Positions 48,111 to 59,539 of a stretch of DNA of 64,000 nucleotides are shown piece after piece (position 1 is the first letter of the stretch; each line of letters begins with the position of its first letter). The translations under genes were made by a program, and so were the position numbers. Origin of the DNA: Hofstenia miamia (Eukaryota > Xenacoelomorpha > Acoela). Below the pieces are notes generated by a model. It saw nothing but the letters and a program-made list of their open reading frames with translations, was not told the origin of the DNA and did not search any database. The stretch is from NCBI GenBank assembly GCA_004352715.1, contig SCFE01000006.1, positions 2,057,217-2,121,216 of the forward strand, in the 5' to 3' direction.

Positions 48111-48435
48111 TGACCATTCACCATGAAAACGTCTCTGACTCCAGTGTGGCTGGTACTGTTATTCTATGCTTACTTCATCTAATCTTGGATCTTCTATGCT
48201 TCATTTTGCAAAGCTTTTAGTTCCTACCTTTTTGGTTGTTGCCCTTTACCGTCCACATATTCCTCATGAATTTTGCGATACCCTGATAATTTCAACTTAG
48301 GCTAGACATGACTAATAGAGTCACTTTGTGTAATATAAAATTTCCCTCTTTCGGTAAATCAAGGCAAAAACTTATTCACGTTTATCTTATTGATCGTTCA
48401 TTTATCAATATGTTATACAAATTGTTGACACATTC

Positions 48436-48467
<32 letters not shown>

Positions 48468-48617
48468 GTATATATATACTATTAAGGGAAACGAATCTGT
48501 TACTACGTAGATGCGTGCACATGTCATTTTATATCAAAGCTGTCACAGTTAAGATATCTGCAAGTCATGTTCTACTATTGCACCAAAGATAAAACATTAT
48601 CGGCTTACTTTGCTTTA

Positions 48618-48660
<43 letters not shown>

Positions 48661-49920
48661 GGTTGATTTAATGAAAAAACATTAAGTTACATTTAAAAAT
48701 TTTCCACCTATTTAATCCTTAACGTAGTTTTTCTGATACAATTATGATCTGCAATAAGAATCGCTGTTTTGGATCTAGTAAATTATAAATGTCATTCATT
48801 ATTATAATTACGAAGTTGAAGAAATCTTAATAACTTATTTAACATTACCAAGTTAAAACCTCTCGGGGAAAAAGAATCCAGTGTGATAGTAGGCTAGAAC
48901 TATTCTCGTAGGAAGTCTGGTATTGATAGATTAAATATCTAGCCCGAAAACTAATGAAAAATTCAAATGTGTAACGAATAAACGACTAAACAAACTCATT
49001 AAAGTAAAGGAAATGTTTCAAATCTTTTTGAAGTCTGAATGTAAACACTTACACTTAATTGCATTTCTTTGTAGTTTAAGATTCCTCATAGAAAATAGTG
49101 GTATTAAAATTCTTGTAAATTTCTCAGAAACAGAGTTAAATGATCCTAACTAATTGTAGTAAACCATTTATTTTAAATATTTATATATATATATATATAA
49201 TCCAATTTAAATGAAAGGACGTTCGCACTATGTTTTGAATACGGACCAATTTGAATGACGGGGATATTCGACGCAATCCAGTAATGCGAACCGGACAACA
49301 AATTTATTTAGCGCAATTTCTGACCCGGATCCAATAGGCATCGGTTGACCGGCTTACTAACCGGCCGGTTGGACGCTGCCGATTCTTTTGTGGGAGATCA
49401 TTATGTACATTTAATCGCCGTTTTAAGATGTAGGTCATACAAATTAAATTTATATTTCCACTTATTGTGTGTAGCTTAATAAATATTTATTATTTTAATT
49501 ACAAAAAAGCTTTGAAGTTTGTTTCTTGAGTTACCGGTATACAGTGTGTATAAGGCGCATCTGCCATTTCACACTCTTTTTATCCTTAGCCACAAATTTT
49601 TCTATTCATTTAACAAACTGAATTTAACCTAGTCACAAGTGCTAGATATTTTCTAACGTCCTATTGTCGAATAATTTTTTTTCAGTTTTTGCGCATTCTA
49701 AGGGGTACCTTTACCCCGAAACTAGTGAGAAGTTTATAAATACAGTTTTAAACTGTCTAAATAAGCCGCACCCCAAACTTTTAAGAGTTGTGGCTTATGC
49801 ACAAGGATTTACCGTACTTATTTCAAATACTATCCCTGTTTTTAAAAAAAAATTATAATGCAAAGCTGTTTGAATGTGTATAAAATTATTTATCCTGATG
49901 TTCAACAAAACGATTAACAA
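48111..49920. other. No gene recognised; several TA tracts
   Basis: (TA)n tracts at 48,436-48,478, 48,619-48,656 and 49,182-49,198. A GC-richer patch at 49,205-49,400 contains the palindrome AACCGGCCGGTT. A similar CCGGTC-rich patch occurs at 61,205-61,290; they may be fragments of one repeat. Confidence 0.45.
48619..48656. repeat. (TA)n microsatellite
   Basis: 38-base perfect tract. Confidence 0.9.
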
Positions 49921-49929
49921 AGGCGGCCT

Positions 49930-50194
49930 TATTTTAACCCCTTGCAAAACTAAGGACGGGCCCCTCCAACGCCCCCAGATTGGTGGCGGAAGCCTGGTGT
50001 CTTCCTACGTTGCCTATCAATGCTCGATTACAAAGGTTGGGGTGACAGGTCTTAATATCCCATAAATACCACCTTTTTCTTTTGTGCCACGTAGAACACC
50101 TTCTCTTCTCACTTTCACAGCTAATAACATGCTCTATTTTTGTAGATATGTGTGTATTCTTATTTGACACAGCGATTTTTAACCCTTTTGGCAC
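49930..50194 (-). pseudogene. Degenerate copy of the C2H2-tailed repeat
   Basis: The last about 40 residues (IKTCHPNLCNRALIGN and NLGALEGP) match the end of the better copy at 58,021-58,311; the finger region upstream is eroded. Two copies in one window indicate a dispersed repeat, not a host gene. Confidence 0.7.
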
Positions 50195-51161
50195 AGAATA
50201 ATTGTGCGATTTATCAACATATCTGATTTTTTCACAGAATGGGCAATATTTTCATTGTGAATTCAAATTTCACTCGAATTTTTTTATCAGGCATTTAGTA
50301 TTCCACTTGCCCTTGTTTCCGGAGTTACTGCCATAAATCCTATTTAGTATATTATTTATGGAAAGGGGTTATAAACAATTTGAAATTTGAATGTAAAGTT
50401 TTGCAATTTGTACAAATTTTCACAAACATTTACACAGACATATTGTTGTCAAATTGTCAAGAAATACAATTATTATATACGATGAGGAAAAACTATAGCG
50501 AATTTCCCAAAGAACTTGCCAAAAATTGAGAAAGATATTCGCCGATGTGATTTGAAATTTCTTAAACTAATTAAAAAAGTTCTTACAATATACAAATCAA
50601 AGCCAAAAAATCTGTTTGTATTTTGAACATGATGCATTAGCTTTTCAATTTGGAACACTAAATTTGCTAGATATTTGTGACATAAATTTATGGATAGGGT
50701 TTAAACTGTGCACAAGATGAACTATTCCTCGTCGAAATTCTCTTTTTCTTTTGGGTGAACGTGCACAAAAGCAACACAATTGTCATGTACTGAATTTGCA
50801 GGAAAACCTGTTATGGCTCACAAACAAAAGTTTTAACGTGACCTGCAAAAACTGTATTTGATACTAATTTTGTTTGTAACATTTTTTTTGAAATGACACA
50901 TATAAGAACTGAATTCTGAAAAATTCTCTAAAACAATATTTTGAATCTATGATTCAAATATTTTTTTTGAAATGACACAATAAGAACTGAATTCTGAAAA
51001 ATTCTCTAAAACAATATTTTGAATCTATGATTCAAATATTTAGTTGGGAACTAGATAAATAAATAACAGCAATTAAAATAAAGTAGTAATATCCACAATA
51101 CATAGTTCTAAACAATGCCGTCAAATTGACGACATCCGCGGTTCTACACCTTTTTCCAATG
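50195..51161. other. No gene recognised; a tandem duplication near the end
   Basis: AT-rich, apart from the 79-bp duplication listed separately. Confidence 0.5.
50882..51039. repeat. Tandem duplication, 2 x 79 bp
   Basis: 50,882-50,960 and 50,961-51,039 are nearly identical, differing by about one or two short indels. Confidence 0.85.
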
Positions 51162-51287
51162 AAATTGGCACAACTAACATTTAAATTGTCACAACTAACA
51201 TTTAATTTGTCACGACTAACATTTAAATTGGAACAACTAACATTTAATTTGTCACAACTAACTTTTAATTTGTCACAATTGTAAATC
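51162..51287. repeat. Minisatellite, six 21-bp units
   Basis: Units of the form AA(A/T)TTGTCACAACTAACATTT. The unit is a multiple of three and has no stop on the minus strand, so it encodes an imperfect heptapeptide array there ((D/N)KLNVSC-like). The surrounding open frame (51,032-51,289) shows no other coding sign. Confidence 0.85.
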
Positions 51288-51447
51288 ATAAATTTAATTA
51301 CTAATCTTTATTGTTTTAGGGGTATTAAAACAAAAGATTTATCTTTTCCGCTTAATTGGCAGGGTTTTTTAAATTTTGCGAACTTTCAACAAAAACAAGA
51401 AGACAAACATTTAACATATATTGAAACAAAAATAAAAAGCAACAATT

Positions 51448-53140
51448 TCAACCAACTGTCATGTCATCCATTCGTTGTGCGGCCCCTAGATGTCGATACA
51501 TGTTGTTGTATGCAGCCATACAAGTAGCAGGTGTTATAACCTGTATGGCACCATCTACTACTATTTCCAAAATCCGTGTCCGATACTCCACCATTGTAAT
51601 TTCTAAAACACGGTGTGCATTCGGATTTATTATTTCGTTGTACCTTTGTGAGAGCCTTTTTTGACTTCGCTCTTAAAAACAGACCAACAGTTTTCAATCA
51701 TGTTTAGTTGGGGGCTATAAGGGCCAAGACGGAGTAAGCTTATAGCTTGGTCCATATATTCGTTTACCACTAACTCGGCCCTTGAATGAGCTGGAGCGTT
51801 GTCTATCACCAAACGAATATGCTGCTGTCCTTGTCTTTGCTCTATTATGTGCTCAATCAAACGTCTTAAATAGCCGTTAAACGTTTCCCATTTCACAGCA
51901 CCTCGACGACGTTCCCGATGTGCCAAATTTGTGTTGCAAACATACCAATTATTGTCAAATAGTGAACTCGGCTTGCTGCACTGTTCTAATCTTTTTGATC
52001 TTCCATTTGTACGTTTGCAAAAAAGATTGGTCTCGTCAATAAAATAATAGTTTTTATTTTCTCCTATTGAAAACATCTGCATACTCCCTCCTCTTTCTTT
52101 TATTGACATCGGAGTTCTTCTTTTCGGGTTTTTCTTCAAAGAGTATCCAAGGCCATCCAAATTTCTGCTGATTGTTTGTTGNTACAAGTAGCAGGTGTTA
52201 TAACCTGTATGGCACCATCTACTACTATTTCCAAAATCCGTGTCCGATACTCCACCATTGTAATTTCTAAAACACGGTGTGCATTCGGATTTATTATTTC
52301 GTTGTACCTTTGTGAGAGCCTTTTTTGACTTCGCTCTTAAAAACAGACCAACAGTTTTCAATCATGTTTAGTTGGGGGCTATAAGGGCCAAGACGGAGTA
52401 AGCTTATAGCTTGGTCCATATATTCGTTTACCACTAACTCGGCCCTTGAATGAGCTGGAGCGTTGTCTATCACCAAACGAATATGCTGCTGTCCTTGTCT
52501 TTGCTCTATTATGTGCTCAATCAAACGTCTTAAATAGCCGTTAAACGTTTCCCATTTCACAGCACCTCGACGACGTTCCCGATGTGCCAAATTTGTGTTG
52601 CAAACATACCAATTATTGTCAAATAGTGAACTCGGCTTGCTGCACTGTTCTAATCTTTTTGATCTTCCATTTGTACGTTTGCAAAAAAGATTGGTCTCGT
52701 CAATAAAATAATAGTTTTTATTTTCTCCTATTGAAAACATCTGCATACTCCCTCCTCTTTCTTTTATTGACATCGGAGTTCTTCTTTTCGGGTTTTTCTT
52801 CAAAGAGTATCCAAGGCCATCCAAATTTCTGCTGATTGTTTGTTGAGAAACTCTTATGTCGAATTTATTCTGAATAATAGCTTGAAACTCCTTTAATGTT
52901 GCCTTAGGGTTGCTGTCAAGCATAGTTACAAGCGAACCCTGCATCACGTTAGTGAAAATTTTTTGCTTGTTTCCAACTCGCTTTTCATAATTAGCTTGGT
53001 AAGAGGACGCCGGACGATATGCTTGCTGTTCGTCTTGAAACCCCATTATTGGCTGCCACACTTATAAAATCCTCATTATTAATCGCCGCCTCGATGACTA
53101 ATTGTCTTTCTTGCAAAGTTGCTTCGTGTATTTTGGCATT
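51448..53140 (-). mobile_element. Tc1/mariner-superfamily transposon, DD35E transposase, nearly intact
   Basis: HTH region (RQLVIEAAINNEDF, VAANNGVSRRTAS) at about 53,110-53,020. After a shift comes a second HTH (TLKEFQAIIQNKFDIRVSQQ), the first catalytic Asp in FIDETNL (about 52,705), the second in VIDNAPAH (about 52,470) and the Glu in PQLNMIENCW (about 52,360). The last two are separated by 35 residues. The C-terminus continues in another frame (INPNAHRVLEITMVEY) to a stop at 51,448-51,450. Only two apparent frameshifts, one in an A6 run, interrupt it. The middle is duplicated around the N at 52,182, which inflates the apparent length. I found no terminal inverted repeats. Confidence 0.8.
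51519..52845. repeat. 663-bp duplication around a single N
   Basis: 51,519-52,181 and 52,183-52,845 appear identical at an offset of 664, with only N52182 between them. Almost certainly unmerged overlapping contig ends; the transposase has one copy of this segment. Confidence 0.92.
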
Positions 53141-53301
53141 TGTATAAAAGAAAAATTATTTAGTTTGTTTTGATATATATATTATGGATAATTGCAGATT
53201 GCATTCATTAGCGTTACATCAAAGCCAAGTGTGATGGCGGTAAATTGAGTTGAATCATGTTGATACCACTCGGTTGATCTTTGAGTTTATACCACTGAGG
53301 N

Positions 53302-53333
<32 letters not shown>

Positions 53334-54047
53334 GATTAATTTTCACGTGCCCTACAAAGCAATTGTCCTGAGTTGTAATATTCAATTTTCTACAAGTTTT
53401 GGCATTGTCATTTTTATGTACCCAACATTAATAGAAAACAAAAAAGTCTATTATAGTGGCCAGTTGTAGAATATTTTTTTAGTTTTTCTTGCAAAATGTT
53501 TATTACACGTAGTGTGAATTTGGTGAATTACGCTGCAGCGATCCACTTGTGCGAATTCACCGCAAATTTTATCCAATATGTGGTCACTTTTAAATCAAAT
53601 TGAATAATTTTCAATTCTTTGCCTTTGAGTACCTCTTAAGGCTTCTAAGTGTCAGCTGTTACTAAAACACAAATATGTTGAGTTTGCCTTTGATTTCACA
53701 TGAGTACGCACTAAGACAAATGAGTTTCCTGTAATTTAATGACGCAAGACAACACAAATTTGTTAAATGTGCGCTAGTTCATCAGTTGTGTGACCCCGTT
53801 TAGATAAGATTTTACCGGTGCTAGGCTTTGATGTGTGAATTTTCAACAATGGAACAATCAAGTAAAATACATGATTATGAGTGCTAGGGCTTCCAAACCA
53901 TTAATATACTTAAAACGGTTAAAACAAAGTAAGCTTTTTGCAAAGCATATCATTTCAATTAAGCTAGTAAATTATATATTGAAGTATTGTACGTCTGTGT
54001 GACTTTTCTCTAAATTTTGTTGACAACATATTTAACGCTGATTTTAG
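53141..54047. other. No gene recognised; TACC intron
   Basis: A single N at 53,301 precedes a (TA)n tract (53,302-53,329). The sequence from about 53,330 leads to the acceptor of the TACC exon at 54,048. Confidence 0.5.
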
Positions 54048-54154
54048 GAATGCACTTCGTTCCGTAAGTACGCAGATGAGATGAAATCTTTGTATGAAAA
54101 GGAACTTCGCCGCTATGAGGGTCTCAAGGAACACGCCAACATAAAACTTAATTC
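54048..54154 (+). CDS. tacc: TACC-domain protein, third-from-last exon
   Basis: 107-bp exon between GATTTTAG and GTAAGT, entering in phase 0 and leaving two bases. It encodes FRKYADEMKSL...YEGLKEHANIKL, which aligns without gaps to the TACC-domain stretch LKKCAQEYL...YQALKVHAEEKL. TACC proteins are coiled-coil scaffolds at centrosomes and spindle microtubules that work with XMAP215/ch-TOG. The preceding exons are not upstream on this strand; they lie on the minus strand at 61.4-62.5 kb. Confidence 0.88.
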
Positions 54155-55720
54155 GTAAGTATTTTATTGCCTTTCATAGTATATTGTTAACCAGATTAGC
54201 AGAAGCGTAGTTAGTGGGTAAAAACATTGCTTTGTCTTTAATAGTAATGAATAGACTAATAATATTATGAGTAAATATTTTAACGAAACACTTAATCAGA
54301 AAATTGAATTATTTAGAATACACAGGGAATCATGAAAAATACCAAAACAACCATTATTTCTATTAATACATAAGTGGGTTTCACATTTTTACCAACTCAA
54401 GCTAGGAGCTGCAGAATATAGAGGATTTTGACAATGTCCTCGTTTATTTGAAACACCAGGCAAATTACCAATGCTGTCTAAGCGCACATATTCCTTATGA
54501 ATAAACATCCCCGGTGCTTTTTCAATCATGCAAGCCTATCACATTTTTTTAACTCATGCACCGTCTAAATAAAAATCACTGAATTTCTATCTGTAGTTGC
54601 AAGGTAGATATTTAATGAATGAAAAAACCGTAGGAAGTGTATTTTTTCAGAAATTTGCTGGGCACTTAAAATAACCCACGGAGAAATTGATTTCGTCTAC
54701 AAATCCCACCCTGTACCTGTATTGTAGTCAGCAATTATTTTTGATGCATTGATCTATTTCTTGATTTGATGTTTCATTCGAATCGCCATGTAATTGAGTG
54801 ACCACTGAACTACAAAGAAGTTTATGCGATGTTTCTGAATTGTGTGGGTATACCTATAGTGCTGCTTTAATTAGTAAGCATGTGAACAACGTCGTACGCG
54901 AATGTTTTACTTAAGTTGAAAGTTAATGTTCAATTGCAATTTATCTGCATGTTGGAGATTTAGGTTAATCTCGACTCGTTTCCGATTGGCTTGAAACTTT
55001 TCACGGTTATTGCTTAACACGATTCCAAATATTGTATCATCACAATTATTTCAAATTTTCACCCAGTTACTTTTTGGAAATTTTTTTCGTTTATGGTGAA
55101 AAAGAACATAGAATTCAGTTTAAAATTTCGATGTTTTTTGTTTTGTTTATTCAAGATCGTAACCATTCCTAACACTGGTAGACCTAATTCATGAGGGATA
55201 TACTTCTATCAATGTTTTGCCGATTTGGGAGAAATGTAAATGACTTTTAGTGTAAAGCTTAAAATCAATTGAATTATTTGAATATATCAATCCAATAGGT
55301 TTAGTTAAACATTAATAGAGATTAACACAACCGAGACCATTTGAACATAATCACACAAGGAAAATTCGAATTTTTGAAATAGCCATCTGCTTTATTGTGC
55401 TTCGTATTCACAAATACTTTGTTAGTAATTGACATACGCGGTGAATAAATAGAACGTCCTTCTTTGTTTTAGAAATTGAGTCATTATTCCACAATATTGT
55501 AAATACCTCATGAAAGGTTTGCCAAACGATTAATTTCTTAAATCATTTGTTTAAAATGATAAAGTCCAGAATAATTTCATTTATTGTACGATATATCCAT
55601 ATTGTCTTGTTAAGTGTTATTTAATATACATGTAAAAATAATCATTCAATTTAAAAGTTTCTTGTATGTGAATTATTTGTTTTATCTTTTATATAGGAAA
55701 ATCTTTTAAGTTTTCTTTAG
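54155..55720 (+). other. tacc: TACC intron
   Basis: Donor GTAAGT, acceptor TTTTCTTTAG. I saw no repeat or gene inside. Confidence 0.8.
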
Positions 55721-55841
55721 AGCAAATGAAGAGAGGGAGAAAATGAAGAAACAGCATGACCAAGAAGTTACCAAATTGCAAACTATATCCAAGCGATTGG
55801 AGATGCGGAACGCTAACTTAGAACAGCAAATTGAACAAATT
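55721..55841 (+). CDS. tacc: TACC-domain protein, penultimate exon
   Basis: 121-bp exon. With the two bases of the previous exon it reads SANEEREKMKKQHDQEV... and ends LEQQIEQI in phase 0. It matches the ANEEIAQVRSK...LEKTVEQK part of the TACC domain. Strongly coiled-coil in character. The donor is GTATAT, weaker than average but followed by an AT/T-rich sequence. Confidence 0.88.
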
Positions 55842-57239
55842 GTATATTTTTAAGTCTTTTATTTTCTTATATTCATTCAATTACTTTATCTTATTAGTGT
55901 GCGGTTAGATTTGGCACGGCCTTCTTTCCCAAATGATTTTATGTATTTCTATTCCTACTGCTTATTATGAGACGGTAGAATTTGTCTGCTGCCATTAGTT
56001 TGATCATAAGCTAACAAAATTTTTGAATGAGATTTTGGGTTTATGTGTTTCTACGATGTTAATTAAGTGTGAACCAAAATTTATTTTTTGTAGTTATTGT
56101 TGAAAAATATCTGTAAATTTGGATTAAAATTCCGTTTGTTGTTTGACAGTTATACCTATATCTATTCTGCTGTAATCTGATAAAACACACTGATTCAGGA
56201 AATAAAGTAGAATTTCTGTGTTTTGACTGGCTATTTCAAGTGCAAATATGCGATGCTGAGTTCTGCCAACCACAAATAAACACCATTAAGGGGCCAACTT
56301 AAAAAAATATTTATGCCACATGATGTAAAATTAGTAAAGAATCAGATTTTCATGAAAAAGTCCATTTTGAAAATTTAGTGAATTACTGTTTTGTCAGATG
56401 ACAGCAGTATTGTTTTAAGGCTTTAATTACAAAATCCTGGAGAAGGTAGTACCAAATTTTATGCAGGGTGTATGTATAGTTAAAAACATTTGTTACATAA
56501 AACGCTTTTGCTATCAAAATTGTCTGTTTTCATGCAAATTATTTATTTGGAGTAATTTTATATTTTTCTTTAAAACTTTGATAAGTGACAGTTAGCGTCA
56601 TTTCCAAAGCAAGTTTCATGCATTTTATATTAATCTTATCATTTCTATCTAGCTTCTTTTCCTGTCACTTATTGATCTTGCTTTCCATTACTTTCCGTTA
56701 TGGGTTTGATAATATTTACAATTAAAGATCTTTTTAATTCCACCATTGGAAATTTATCTTTTACAATTTCGTTGGTGCTTTTGTGAATTGATTGTCTATG
56801 TAAATAAGCTGTCCCATTCTTGATATTGTCTTTTTTGCGGTTAAGCTTATTGAATTTTAATTTATGAATTTTCTTTAAAAAATTGCATTTTCAAGAATTT
56901 GTTAATTTCAAATTTTCGTTCTAAGGTATACTCTACAAAAATACATTGAACAAAAATAGTTATTTAAAAATATCATACACAAATAACTACAGTCGCACCT
57001 CTCCATAGTTAAGTACAAAGGACCGAAAAATAGTCACTGTTGAAGTGTTACCTTTAGAGAGGTTGCTATAGAATTGGGATGTCAACATTGCGGATATTGA
57101 GATGGCGCTAGGGGCTCCAAAAGGACTTGCTCCTGCCCCGGTCATAAAAATATTAGAGTAATAAGTAGCATGTTTTATATTGTAAACGTTTAGTAACTAG
57201 ACAATTTCAAAAAAAGTACAAACAATTTTTTCAATGCAG

Positions 57240-57284
<45 letters not shown>

Positions 57285-57496
57285 ACGAAGTTTTATATAT
57301 ATATGTAAAGACGAAGTTTTATAAAACGTTAAATTTAGAGAGGTAAATTGTGTCACAGGACTAATGTAGTAACTTAACAATAAAGAAAAATTAACTGGAG
57401 GTTCCACCTTACTTGAATATTAATAACTATCATGTTATTTTACTATACATTCTATTGAAACTAATTTGATAATGCAGCCTCGATTTTTCCCTTTAG
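55842..57496 (+). other. tacc: TACC last intron
   Basis: Contains a (TA)n tract (57,243-57,281) and a small tandem repeat TAAAGACGAAGTTTTAT (about 57,281-57,320). A GC-richer patch at 57,095-57,140 may be a transposon end. No gene. Confidence 0.75.
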
Positions 57497-57562
57497 AAAT
57501 CTGAAAATGAAGAACTCACGCAGATTTGTGACAGTCTGTTGGCTCCATCCCAGGCAGATTGA
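57497..57562 (+). CDS. tacc: TACC-domain protein, last exon
   Basis: 66-bp exon after TTTTTCCCTTTAG: KSENEELTQICDSLLAPSQAD and stop. It corresponds to the very conserved end of TACC proteins (ENEELTRICDDLI...). The phase fits the previous exon. Together the last three exons give the C-terminal 94 or so residues of the protein. Confidence 0.9.
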   Translation, partial: KSENEELTQICDSLLAPSQAD

Positions 57563-57646
57563 AATTGTGCTTTGGTGCTACTTAGATAATTTCCTAGATT
57601 AATTTTTTGTTTTTAATTGTTCGTTGGATGGCTTCATATTTTTATA

Positions 57647-57652
57647 AATAAA
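57647..57652 (+). terminator. tacc: Polyadenylation signal AATAAA, TACC gene
   Basis: 85 bases after the stop codon, in an A/T-rich 3' UTR. Overlapping AATAAA-like words follow. Confidence 0.55.
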
Positions 57653-57662
57653 TGTTTAAATT

Positions 57663-57899
57663 TATTTATGTTTAAAAAAATAGAATATTATTTTTAGTAT
57701 GTTTAAATTTTTTTAACAATTACTTCAAATATCAAAATTTTATTTAGCTTTTTTATAAATTCTTTTATACTAGTAAATGGAATTTTATTATTTTTTAAAA
57801 ACAGTATATTCTAAAATACAATGTTTTCTTATATATAAAAACAATGTGTTTACTCTATTGAAGCCTATACATCTATTTTAGAAAATTAAAGTTTTTTTT
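57663..57899. other. TACC 3' flank
   Basis: AT-rich, nothing recognised before the zinc-finger repeat. Confidence 0.4.
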
Positions 57900-58311
57900 C
57901 TAGTTTGGAAGTGGGGGCTCCCAACGCAGTCCTAAATTTAGAGCTGGATGGTACCGACCAGTTCTGGTCCTGAAGCCCTAGGAATCGAGTAACAAAGAGC
58001 GCCATAGTTTATACTCCTGCAGAACTACAGACCGGCCCCTCCAACGCCCCCAGATTGGTGGCGGAAGTCTGGTGTCTTCCTGCGTTGCCTATCAATGCTC
58101 GATTACAAAGGTTGGGGTGACAGGTCTTAATATGCCGTAAATACCAACCTTTGCTCTTGTACGACTTGTAGCATCCCTTCGCTTCACACTTCCAGCAATT
58201 AGCATCCGCTCTACTTGTGGAGATCTGCGTATGGTCATTTTTGACATGGCGATTTAACGCCTTTTGGGCAGAAAACATACGCGCACACTCCGTGCACCTA
58301 AGGTGTCTCGT
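57900..58311 (-). mobile_element. C2H2-tailed repeat, probable retroelement ORF end, cut by gap
   Basis: From the gap edge the minus strand encodes two zinc fingers: C-x2-C-x12-H-x4-H (CTECARMFSAQKALNRHVKN...) and C-x4-C-x12-H-x4-H (CEAKGCYKSYKSKGWYLRHI...), followed by a tail ending at a stop at 58,009-58,011. A degraded copy at 49,930-50,194 shows that it is a dispersed repeat. Many LINE pol proteins end in such fingers, so I infer a retroelement, but no RT is visible because the N-terminal side lies in the gap. Confidence 0.6.
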
Positions 58312-59311
58312 NNNNNNNNNNNNNNNNNNNNNNNNNNNNNNNNNNNNNNNNNNNNNNNNNNNNNNNNNNNNNNNNNNNNNNNNNNNNNNNNNNNNNNNNN
58401 NNNNNNNNNNNNNNNNNNNNNNNNNNNNNNNNNNNNNNNNNNNNNNNNNNNNNNNNNNNNNNNNNNNNNNNNNNNNNNNNNNNNNNNNNNNNNNNNNNNN
58501 NNNNNNNNNNNNNNNNNNNNNNNNNNNNNNNNNNNNNNNNNNNNNNNNNNNNNNNNNNNNNNNNNNNNNNNNNNNNNNNNNNNNNNNNNNNNNNNNNNNN
58601 NNNNNNNNNNNNNNNNNNNNNNNNNNNNNNNNNNNNNNNNNNNNNNNNNNNNNNNNNNNNNNNNNNNNNNNNNNNNNNNNNNNNNNNNNNNNNNNNNNNN
58701 NNNNNNNNNNNNNNNNNNNNNNNNNNNNNNNNNNNNNNNNNNNNNNNNNNNNNNNNNNNNNNNNNNNNNNNNNNNNNNNNNNNNNNNNNNNNNNNNNNNN
58801 NNNNNNNNNNNNNNNNNNNNNNNNNNNNNNNNNNNNNNNNNNNNNNNNNNNNNNNNNNNNNNNNNNNNNNNNNNNNNNNNNNNNNNNNNNNNNNNNNNNN
58901 NNNNNNNNNNNNNNNNNNNNNNNNNNNNNNNNNNNNNNNNNNNNNNNNNNNNNNNNNNNNNNNNNNNNNNNNNNNNNNNNNNNNNNNNNNNNNNNNNNNN
59001 NNNNNNNNNNNNNNNNNNNNNNNNNNNNNNNNNNNNNNNNNNNNNNNNNNNNNNNNNNNNNNNNNNNNNNNNNNNNNNNNNNNNNNNNNNNNNNNNNNNN
59101 NNNNNNNNNNNNNNNNNNNNNNNNNNNNNNNNNNNNNNNNNNNNNNNNNNNNNNNNNNNNNNNNNNNNNNNNNNNNNNNNNNNNNNNNNNNNNNNNNNNN
59201 NNNNNNNNNNNNNNNNNNNNNNNNNNNNNNNNNNNNNNNNNNNNNNNNNNNNNNNNNNNNNNNNNNNNNNNNNNNNNNNNNNNNNNNNNNNNNNNNNNNN
59301 NNNNNNNNNNN
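58312..59311. other. Scaffold gap of exactly 1000 N
   Basis: Fixed-length join. The TACC coding strand changes across it. Confidence 0.95.
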
Positions 59312-59539
59312 TATACACTTTCATTGTATATTTCTTAAACATTGCATTGAAAGTTGCATTTCATTATATAATTCGTAACACTGGTCTGTACAAAAATTGT
59401 AGACTTAGTGAAATGCAACCTTTTTAGATAATTTTGGATACGCAAACTTCGAATCTGACCTCAGATTTTGTCTATCGGGTCATGATTTGAAGAAATTTAG
59501 AAACTAAGAGATTGCATTTAAGCCACACTTAGTGATATA

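Noticed and set aside
51032-51289. 85-codon ORF with heptapeptide repeats as a real gene
   Set aside because: The openness follows from the 21-bp minisatellite unit; the flanks show no coding sign.
58217-59427. Long ORFs spanning the N-run at 58,312-59,311 on both strands
   Set aside because: They consist almost entirely of N codons.
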